NCBI GenBank assembly: GCA_947460165.1
Contig: CANHKH010000036.1
Coordinates: 1 to 14,736 of the forward strand
Reading direction: 5' to 3'
Source: Comamonadaceae bacterium
GTDB taxonomy: Bacteria > Pseudomonadota > Gammaproteobacteria > Burkholderiales > Burkholderiaceae_C
DNA: 14,736 nucleotides
A model generated the notes under the pieces. It had not been told where the DNA came from. It worked only from the letters and a program-made list of their open reading frames with translations, and did not search any database. Positions within the stretch are counted from its first letter, which is position 1. Each line of letters starts with the position of its first letter. Made by a program: the position numbers and the translations under genes. Positions 1 through 6,575 of the stretch are shown here, in pieces.

Positions 1-477
1 ATCTTTCCGCGTGCTGATTTCCTCGAACTCACCGAAGCCATGTGGGATCAGACCTTGGCCGTCAACCTCAAAGCGCCATTTTTGTGCACGCAGCAAGCGG
101 CCAAGCGCATGATTGCGCAAGGACGTGGCGGCAGCATCATCAACATCACTTCAGGGGCAGCGTTTCGCAGTTCTCCGCGTGCGGCCCATTACGTCTCGAG
201 CAAAGCGGGTCTGGTGGGTCTCACCCGGGCCAGCGCCATGGCACTGGCGTCCCACCAGATTCGGGTCAATGCCGTCGCACCCGGCATCACCGACACCGCC
301 CAACCACGACAGGGCATGAGTGAAGATGACATTTTTGCGGCCGCCGCGCTGGTGCCCCTGGGCCGCATTGCCAGCGCCAGCGACATTGCACCCATCGTGC
401 AGTTCTTGGCTTCAGATGGCGCGGCCCACGTCACCGGCCAAACCTGGCATGTCAATGGCGGGCAATACTTGGCTTGA
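1..477 (+). CDS. SDR-family oxidoreductase (FabG-like), 5'-truncated by window edge
   Basis: The frame is open from base 1 and ends at TGA 475-477, giving 158 C-terminal residues of a protein that is normally about 245-260 residues. The missing part is the N-terminal Rossmann TGxxxGxG cofactor segment. Visible family marks are the VNLKAP asparagine region, a catalytic serine in INITSG, the YxxxK pair (Tyr codon 190-192, then VSSK), the RVNAVAPG segment, and the closing TGQTWHVNGG typical of FabG-like short-chain dehydrogenases. Such enzymes reduce or oxidise carbonyl/hydroxyl groups with NAD(P)(H) in the cytoplasm. The substrate cannot be read from the sequence. It converges on the minus-strand operon with a 38-bp gap, so it is not in that operon, though it may belong to the same accessory region. 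An ATG at 40 is internal, because homology-like sequence continues upstream of it. Confidence 0.9.
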   Translation: MFPRADFLELTEAMWDQTLAVNLKAPFLCTQQAAKRMIAQGRGGSIINITSGAAFRSSPRAAHYVSSKAGLVGLTRASAMALASHQIRVNAVAPGITDTAQPRQGMSEDDIFAAAALVPLGRIASASDIAPIVQFLASDGAAHVTGQTWHVNGGQYLA

Positions 478-500
478 GCGGCCGAGCAGGGAATCAGGCT

Positions 501-519
501 GTGAAGCGTCATCGCTCAC
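501..519. terminator. Weak hairpin between convergent genes, possible bidirectional terminator
   Basis: The segment reads GTGA-A-GCG, loop TCAT, CGC-TCAC: a 7-bp stem with one bulged A and a 4-nt loop. It lies between the convergent SDR and isomerase genes and overlaps the isomerase stop codon (516-518). No T-run follows on either strand, so intrinsic termination is doubtful. It is the only visible candidate in the 38-bp gap. Confidence 0.25.
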
Positions 520-1220
520 GCGGGGCGAGCAACGCGCTTTAGCAATGCCTGAACCACAGAGCTGTTGCTGGTCACCACGGGAACACCCAAGCTTTGCTCC
601 AGCATGTCTTTGGCCTCGTAAGACCTGAAGTTGGTGCAAGACACAAAAAGACCATCGAAGACCAAGCCCGACAAGTGAGATTTGGCAAATGCCACGATGT
701 GCTCGGGCGTGGGATCGGCCAAGGCCACATTGTGGGTGATGCCCATGCCCCAAGCGCCCACCACACTGACCTCTTTCTCCACCGCTTTGGCCACAGACTG
801 CGTCAAATCTTCGTTGTACGGCGTGATGATGGCAATTTTCTTGAAGTTGGACTCCGCCAATGCTTGGGCCACTGTTGAAATGACGCCAATGGCTTCACAC
901 TGGGCCAGTCCGCCCAACTTTTGACACACCTGCGCGTCATACTCCACGCCGAACAGTGAGCCCGCTGACGTGCATCCGAACACCAGCACATCGGGCTCCA
1001 GCGTGCCCAGGTCGCTGGCCGCCTTGGGTGCAAAGTCTTCGATCATTCGAATTTCTTGCTCGCGGGTCGTTTCGGTCAAAAACATCCGCCCCGTGTGAAC
1101 CGTGAACAGCTCTTTGGGCAAAGCCCGGTGCAAGTCGTTTTCCATCACCGTGTTCGACGAAGGAACCAGCAATGCCACGCGCAACGGACGATCAAGATGT
1201 GGGTGTAAAGACATGCTCAT
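516..1220 (-). CDS. Maleate isomerase / Asp-Glu racemase superfamily protein
   Basis: A 234-residue protein, the usual size for the maleate cis-trans isomerase / arylmalonate decarboxylase / hydantoin racemase group. It has the near-N-terminal PSSNTVMENDL motif and two cysteines in the expected catalytic contexts: Cys83 in GCTSAGS and Cys195 in SCTNFRS, followed by a TSNSS segment. In this superfamily a cysteine pair acts on the two faces of a carboxylate substrate, and both are retained here. The PSSNT motif favours the maleate isomerase/AMDase branch over classic hydantoin racemase, but the reaction is not certain. The start at 1220 overlaps the hydantoinase stop as ATGA and has an AAGGA-type ribosome site just upstream; Met3 (1214) is an alternative. 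It is last in a three-gene minus-strand operon, and the coupling implies it acts with the hydantoinase. Confidence 0.85.
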   Translation of the reverse strand: MSMSLHPHLDRPLRVALLVPSSNTVMENDLHRALPKELFTVHTGRMFLTETTREQEIRMIEDFAPKAASDLGTLEPDVLVFGCTSAGSLFGVEYDAQVCQKLGGLAQCEAIGVISTVAQALAESNFKKIAIITPYNEDLTQSVAKAVEKEVSVVGAWGMGITHNVALADPTPEHIVAFAKSHLSGLVFDGLFVSCTNFRSYEAKDMLEQSLGVPVVTSNSSVVQALLKRVARPA

Positions 1221-4200
1221 GATTTCCTTTCATTGAATGATCCCCAAGCACCGCCACCGGCGGTGACCATGACAAGTGTGTCGCCACGTTTCAAACGGTG
1301 GGGTCCACTTTTTGAATCCAATGGGCGACTCACTCCTTCGCTGACCAAGCTAAAGCTGGCCAAACCCCCGTCACCGCCGCCAGCGACGCCACGCGCAGGC
1401 GTGAGCGTGCGCTCACCCAGGACAGAGGTTTGCACACCATCGGTGAGCACCTCTATGCTTTTTCGGACCCCGCCGCCACCTGGGTACTGGCCTTGCCCAG
1501 CCAGATGTCTGGCAATGGCATATTCATGAAACAAGACTGGCAAAGCAGCCTCCACCCCCTCAATGGGCAAATTCATGGTGTTCCCCATGTGCACGCGCAA
1601 GCCACTGGGCCCGGCATGGCTGGCGGTGCCGCCCATGCCGCCGCCAATCGTTTCATAGTGAACAAACGATTTTTGACCCGAGGGGTCTGTTCCGCCCAGG
1701 GTGTACACGCAGGCAGAACCATAAGCTCCCGCAGACACTTTTTCAGGGTAAGCCTTGGCCAAGGCCCCCATCAAAATGTCCACCAGGCGGTTGGCCGTTT
1801 CTGTGTTGGCCGCGACCACGGGGAAGGGATAGCTGGCGTGAACAATGGTTCCAGGTTCAGTGATCACTTCGACGTTGGCATACACACCTGCATTGGGGGC
1901 TATTTGCCCACCCACAAAACTCAACAAGGTGTAATAAATCGCTGCGCAGGTGACGGGCAGCGGTGCATTGACAGGGCCTTGAACACAGGGTGAAGAGCCG
2001 CTGAAATCAAATGTCAAATGCGCCCCTTTTTTGATGATGCGCACTTTGATGACCGGCGCTGACAGGGGATCAATGCCATCGCCGTCCAAGGACTCCTGAT
2101 TGGACACATCCGCATCGGGCAAGCTCAACAACTGTGCTGCAACCCGTTTTTGGCTGTATTGGAGGGTGTCGCGCATGACGGTTTGAATGGTCTGCACGCC
2201 GTAGCGACGGCACAGCTCAGCCATGCGTTCTGTGGCCCGCTGATGACCCGCCCTGGCCGCCTGGAAGTCGCCCATGCGGTCTTGCGGAACCCTCACATTG
2301 GCCAATATCAAACGCAGCGCATCCTCGCGAACCACCCCTCGTTCAATGATTTTCAATGGCGGGATGCGCAAACCTTCTTTGATGATTTCATCGCACACGC
2401 TGGAGCTGCCGGGGGCAATCCCGCCAATATCTGGCCAATGGATGCGACTCAACACAAAACCGAGCAACTGTTGCGCGAAAAAAATCGGTGTCAACAGCGA
2501 CACATCTGGCAAGTGGGTCCCGCCGGCATAAGGGTCATTCAAAATGACGGCATCACCCTCGCACCAAGTCTCTGGTGCAAAAGCCTCCAAGGCAAACCGC
2601 CCGGTGAAACTGGCTGCCCCCAAATGAACCGGGATGTCCACGCCTTGTGCGATGACACGGGCTTGGTGATCGAGCAGCACACACGACAAATCCGCCGACA
2701 AGCTCAGCAATGGAGAAAAAGAAGTGCGCATGATGACGCTCTTCATTTCGTCGCAAATGGCGTAAAAAGCACTTTTGACGACCTCAAAAGTCACTGGGTC
2801 CGCCTGCAACAAACTCATGGCTGCAGGTTCAGGCGCTGGGGATTGAGCCGCGGCCTGCAAAGAAATACGAACGCTGCCATTGGCATGGATGGAGATGGAC
2901 TGCGCTGAGTCAACCCAGACGGTTGAACCTGCGTGTTCGATCAAGGCAGGTCCGGACAAATGGGCGCCACGGCCATCGATCAAGCGATAAACAGGCAGGG
3001 CTGTCTGGCTGCCATCGGATGCCAAGTAATCCTGCATCCGGTACGGGTCCACGCCGTGCGAGGCGACAGCCTGTGCGCGTTGTGACTGGCGAGCCGCACT
3101 CCACAGGGCTGTGGCGGTCCAACGCACATTGACCAGTTGAACCTTCAAATTCGGCAAATCAATGCCAAAGCTTTGCAGGTACGCAGCTCGAAACCTGGCT
3201 TCGATCTCGCTGTTGCTGGGCAAAGCTTCAAACTCTGGCCCCAATCCGATGTTGAGCTCGAACAATTGGCCCACAAAACGCAAATCTGCACTGCGCTCAG
3301 ACTTGACGCTGCGGGCATCCATCGGCTCAAGCGCCATCAAGGCGCGCGCCCGTTGGCCCAATGCTTGGCAAACATGGACCAGCGCCTGTGGATCAAGTTC
3401 GGGCATGGGGCCCAGCAAGGTCTGGCTTAAATCATGGCGGATTTCGCCCATGGTGGCGCCCAAGGCCGAGAACATGCCTGGCCATGGTGGGATGACGACC
3501 TCTTTGACACCTGCTTGCATGCCAATGGCGCAGGCATGCAGCGGGCCAGCCCCGCCGGAGGCGAATATGGAAAATTCACGCGGATCAAGACCACGCCTGA
3601 CCGTGCTGATGCGGACCATTTCCGTCATGTTGGCAACCGCTATCTGAATGATGGCATGTGCCGCACGCGCCAATGACCAACCCATGGGCTGGGCAATATG
3701 GGTGTCAATGGCCTTGACCGCCAGATCGCGGGCAAAGGCCACCCCCGAATCCTTGAAAGTCTCTTTGGAAAGCGTGCCAATCACCGCATGCGCATCGGTG
3801 ACGGTGGGGCGCAGCCCGCCCAGCCCATAGCAAGCCGGCCCGGGTGCCGCACCCGCACTGTCAGGACCGACTTTCAACACACCACCATCGTCAATCCACG
3901 CAATGCTGCCACCCCCAGCACCAATCTCCACGATGTCCAATACGGCGCTGCGGATGGGGTAGCCGCCTACGTTGGCGCCATCCACCAGTTGATCGGCCAA
4001 AAATTCATCGACCACTTTCGCTTGCCCGTCTTGGATCACGCCGACCTTGGCCGTGGTCCCCCCCATGTCAAATGCAATCACGTTGCCGCACAAGGCTTCT
4101 CTGGCATGCGCCAATGTCGAAATCATCCCCGCCGCAGGACCGGATTCGATCAAATGCACGGGGTAACGAGACGCGTTGTCCGTGGAGGTCAAACCCCCAT

Positions 4201-4927
4201 TGGACTTGACAATCATCAATGCGGGGAGCCCCAATCGCCGGGCTTCTAAGGCAATCTTGTCAATATAGCTTTGAACCCCTGGGCCAATGTAGGCATTGAC
4301 GACTGCCGTGCTGGTTCGCTCATATTCTTTGATTTCTGGGCACACATCACTGGAGACCGAAATGAATAAATCTGGACAGGCATGTCGCAAAGCCTTGGCC
4401 AGTGTTTTTTCATGCGCATCATTGGCATACGAGTGCAACAGCGCGATGGCCACAGCTTGCGCCCCAGACTGTTTGACTTGCGCCACCAGTTCATCGACGC
4501 CTGACAGGGCTTTGAGCACCTCACCACGCGCATTGCACCTCTCGTTCACGGCAAAACGCATGTCAGCGCCCACCAATGGCGGAGAGATTTTCACATTCAA
4601 ATCGTAGAGAGTGGGTCTGTTTTGCCGACGCAACTCAATCACATCGGTAAAACCCTGGGTGGCCAGCAAGGCCGTTTTGGCCCCACGGTGCTGAATCAGT
4701 AGATTGGTGCCTATGGTGGTGCCATGGCAGACCATTGATTCGTTGAGGGGGTAGCTGCGGTGAATTCGGTGAAATGCCTCAATGACCGCGATCGCCGGGT
4801 CTTGAGGGGTGGACGGCAGTTTGAAGGCATCAAGAATCTCACCGTCCAAAGCCGAGGTGACCACCGCATCTGTGAATGTTCCACCCACATCAATGCCGAT
4901 CAGGAAACGATGCGATCGGTTTGTCAT
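1217..4927 (-). CDS. Hydantoinase/5-oxoprolinase-family HyuA-HyuB fusion protein
   Basis: A 1236-residue single chain containing both halves of an ATP-dependent hydantoinase. Residues 1 to about 690 are HyuA-like, with the ASKHA-type phosphate loop GIDVGGTFTD (11-20), AFDMGGTTAKVG (285-296), the GAGGGS turn (337-341) and PGPACYG (362-368). Residues from about 708 are HyuB-like: DPVTFEVVKSA, then GDAVILNDPYAGGTHLPDV (791-809), and a glycine-rich C-terminus with GGGGVRKSIEV and TAGGGAWG. A proline/alanine-rich linker (about 691-707) joins them. The family uses ATP to open cyclic amides such as hydantoins or 5-oxoproline, or to carboxylate ketones; the exact substrate cannot be told. The length resembles fused 5-oxoprolinases (about 1280 residues). 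It starts 14 bp after the aminotransferase stop with a poor ribosome site, and overlaps the isomerase start by 4 bp, so it is the central gene of an operon. Confidence 0.92.
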   Translation of the reverse strand: MTNRSHRFLIGIDVGGTFTDAVVTSALDGEILDAFKLPSTPQDPAIAVIEAFHRIHRSYPLNESMVCHGTTIGTNLLIQHRGAKTALLATQGFTDVIELRRQNRPTLYDLNVKISPPLVGADMRFAVNERCNARGEVLKALSGVDELVAQVKQSGAQAVAIALLHSYANDAHEKTLAKALRHACPDLFISVSSDVCPEIKEYERTSTAVVNAYIGPGVQSYIDKIALEARRLGLPALMIVKSNGGLTSTDNASRYPVHLIESGPAAGMISTLAHAREALCGNVIAFDMGGTTAKVGVIQDGQAKVVDEFLADQLVDGANVGGYPIRSAVLDIVEIGAGGGSIAWIDDGGVLKVGPDSAGAAPGPACYGLGGLRPTVTDAHAVIGTLSKETFKDSGVAFARDLAVKAIDTHIAQPMGWSLARAAHAIIQIAVANMTEMVRISTVRRGLDPREFSIFASGGAGPLHACAIGMQAGVKEVVIPPWPGMFSALGATMGEIRHDLSQTLLGPMPELDPQALVHVCQALGQRARALMALEPMDARSVKSERSADLRFVGQLFELNIGLGPEFEALPSNSEIEARFRAAYLQSFGIDLPNLKVQLVNVRWTATALWSAARQSQRAQAVASHGVDPYRMQDYLASDGSQTALPVYRLIDGRGAHLSGPALIEHAGSTVWVDSAQSISIHANGSVRISLQAAAQSPAPEPAAMSLLQADPVTFEVVKSAFYAICDEMKSVIMRTSFSPLLSLSADLSCVLLDHQARVIAQGVDIPVHLGAASFTGRFALEAFAPETWCEGDAVILNDPYAGGTHLPDVSLLTPIFFAQQLLGFVLSRIHWPDIGGIAPGSSSVCDEIIKEGLRIPPLKIIERGVVREDALRLILANVRVPQDRMGDFQAARAGHQRATERMAELCRRYGVQTIQTVMRDTLQYSQKRVAAQLLSLPDADVSNQESLDGDGIDPLSAPVIKVRIIKKGAHLTFDFSGSSPCVQGPVNAPLPVTCAAIYYTLLSFVGGQIAPNAGVYANVEVITEPGTIVHASYPFPVVAANTETANRLVDILMGALAKAYPEKVSAGAYGSACVYTLGGTDPSGQKSFVHYETIGGGMGGTASHAGPSGLRVHMGNTMNLPIEGVEAALPVLFHEYAIARHLAGQGQYPGGGGVRKSIEVLTDGVQTSVLGERTLTPARGVAGGGDGGLASFSLVSEGVSRPLDSKSGPHRLKRGDTLVMVTAGGGAWGSFNERKS

Positions 4928-4941
4928 CTGTGGCGATGGAT

Positions 4942-6060
4942 TTAGAGGCTTTGAATATCTTCCAGCGCATGGACAAACCTGTCCATGTGCACTTGGAGGT
5001 TGACATCCACCCGCAAATATCTGCTGCCAAGACCGATGATGTCTGAGCCATCTTTGACAATGACGCCTCGCTTGAGCAACTCATTGAATACCAAGGTCGA
5101 GTCCAGGTCGGGCGCCACTATTTCAGTCAAGAAAAAATTGGCGCCTGAGCCTGGCACCATCCGGAAAGATGACAATCCTTGCATGCGTTGGGCCACGTAG
5201 CCGCGCATTTCCACAATGGTTTTGACCGTGCGTGCCACATGCTCGTCGTCGTTGATGCCCGCGACCCCCCCGGCAATTTGCATCTGGCCCATGTTCCATG
5301 TGGGTTTGATGTGGCGCATGGGCAAGATCAAATCGCGGTTGGCTGAGATGCCAAAGCCCACACGCAGACCCGCCAATCCATAGGCTTTCGAAAGGGTTTG
5401 AAGCACCAACAAGTTGGGAAACCTGTGCAGCAGCCCGATGCCATAGGGGTTTTCTGTGTAATGCACATAAGCCTCGTCGAGCGCCACCAAAGTCTCAGGC
5501 GGGGCGGCTTCGCATACCCGGATGACATCTGCCTCGGAAACCATGCGTCCGCTGGGGTTGTGCGGGTTGGTGAGAAAAGCAATTTTGGGCCTGTGCGTTT
5601 TAAGGGCGTCAATGTATTCATCCATGACCGGATCAAAGTCCGCACCCATGTTCACGAAAATCGGCTTTCTGCCTTCACAGTTGGCATAAATTCGGTAGAG
5701 GGGAAAGCATGGCTTGTGCATCAGCACCGCGTCGTCGGGTCGGGCAAATGCGCGGATCAACATCGAGATCACTTCTGTCTCGCCCGACCCACACACCACG
5801 TTGTCAGGGTCAATGCCGAATTTAGCCCCAATGGCCGAGCGAAGTTTGGCAGCGGTCCAGTCTGGGTACAAAGAAATTTTCTCTGAGGCCTCGCGAACCG
5901 CCAACAGCGCCTTGGGAGAAGGGCCATACGGGTTTTCGGCAGACCCCAGTTTTGAAATGGCATGGGGGGCAATGCCATAGGTCTGTGCGACATGCTCGGC
6001 AGATAAGCCCGGCACGTAGACCTCACCGGTCGCAAGTGCCGCGTAGCTTGGATGGATCAT
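4942..6060 (-). CDS. HisC-like class I/II PLP-dependent aminotransferase
   Basis: A 372-residue fold-type I aminotransferase resembling histidinol-phosphate aminotransferases. It shows ENPYGPSP near the N-terminus (42-49), the PLP-anchoring NPHNPSG (165-171), DEAY (195-198), and the Schiff-base lysine Lys225 in LSKAYGLAGLRVG, with Arg233 in the same motif. The C-terminal arginine segment is YLRVDVNLQVHMDRF, which lacks the usual HisC ending with a TxEEN-like stretch, so the amine donor may differ. The start at 6060 is chosen because AGGAG lies 7 nt upstream (6068-6072 on the + strand). The frame is open to an ATG at 6141, but those 27 residues do not look like the family and have no such site. 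No other histidine genes are present. It is the first gene of the operon, with the hydantoinase fusion 14 bp downstream, which points to catabolic transamination rather than histidine synthesis. Confidence 0.88.
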   Translation of the reverse strand: MIHPSYAALATGEVYVPGLSAEHVAQTYGIAPHAISKLGSAENPYGPSPKALLAVREASEKISLYPDWTAAKLRSAIGAKFGIDPDNVVCGSGETEVISMLIRAFARPDDAVLMHKPCFPLYRIYANCEGRKPIFVNMGADFDPVMDEYIDALKTHRPKIAFLTNPHNPSGRMVSEADVIRVCEAAPPETLVALDEAYVHYTENPYGIGLLHRFPNLLVLQTLSKAYGLAGLRVGFGISANRDLILPMRHIKPTWNMGQMQIAGGVAGINDDEHVARTVKTIVEMRGYVAQRMQGLSSFRMVPGSGANFFLTEIVAPDLDSTLVFNELLKRGVIVKDGSDIIGLGSRYLRVDVNLQVHMDRFVHALEDIQSL

Positions 6061-6575
6061 GAAACCACTCCTGTATGTGTTCTTTGAATGTACTATGAAA
6101 CCATTTTGCCGGGCTTGATTGCGCCGATGGCGGCACGCCATCTGCGGATTGCGACTTCAACCATCTTCAAAACGCCATTTGATTCACGGACAAGGAATTC
6201 AAGCGGCGAAAGCAAAGTATGGCGGGACTTCCAAACGTGCATGGGCCAGGCCGTTTGAGCGATCGCCAGCGTCTCAGGGCGAGCGCTTGGCGGGCTTGAT
6301 GAAGGTGGGTCTGACGCGCACGCGTTTAAATCCACAGAACTCGAAATGGCAGCCTCACTGACTCACCCATTGATACTTTTTGGGGCCACACTCAACGCGC
6401 AGGTTGATACTGCGCCCCGCCAAGGTGAGAGAGCAGGCCACTGCAATGCGCGCAAAGGCCATGTTGCGCGCACGCATACTGCGCACTTTGATGGACCCAG
6501 GCCTGGCATGGGCCCTGTGATGCGCTTGGCGGCCATGGGCTGACGATCCGACCCAGCGCAGGGCGAGTCTGGCCT
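6061..6575. other. 515-bp stretch without a recognisable gene (operon leader plus possible gene remnant)
   Basis: This holds the 5' leader of the aminotransferase operon on the right-to-left strand and the region downstream of mrdA. I saw no convincing -35/-10 pair and no T-tailed terminator. Only short frames exist. One on the minus strand (start 6594, stop 6355) would give 79 residues, overlaps the mrdA end by 19 bp and resembles no family I know. Another (6093-6335) is arginine-rich and also unrecognised. CCAGGCCTGG (6497-6506) is a perfect 10-bp palindrome within an imperfect inverted repeat. rodA, usually found next to mrdA, is not here. Confidence 0.6.
6068..6072 (-). promoter_or_regulatory. 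Ribosome binding site fixing the aminotransferase start
   Basis: On the minus strand AGGAG stands 7 nt before the ATG at 6060. This supports 6060 rather than the in-frame ATG at 6141 as the start of the aminotransferase. Confidence 0.8.

Noticed and set aside
1430..2908. Two + strand frames (1430-1993 and 2150-2908) opposite the hydantoinase gene
   Set aside because: They have no recognisable domain and lie opposite a continuous 1236-codon gene with clear family motifs.
6061..6141. Longer aminotransferase start at 6141
   Set aside because: The 27 extra residues are not family-like, and the strong AGGAG site sits before the ATG at 6060.
6497..6506. Palindrome CCAGGCCTGG as an mrdA terminator
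   Set aside because: It lies about 70 bp past the mrdA stop, no T-run follows on the minus strand, and the extended inverted repeat is imperfect.
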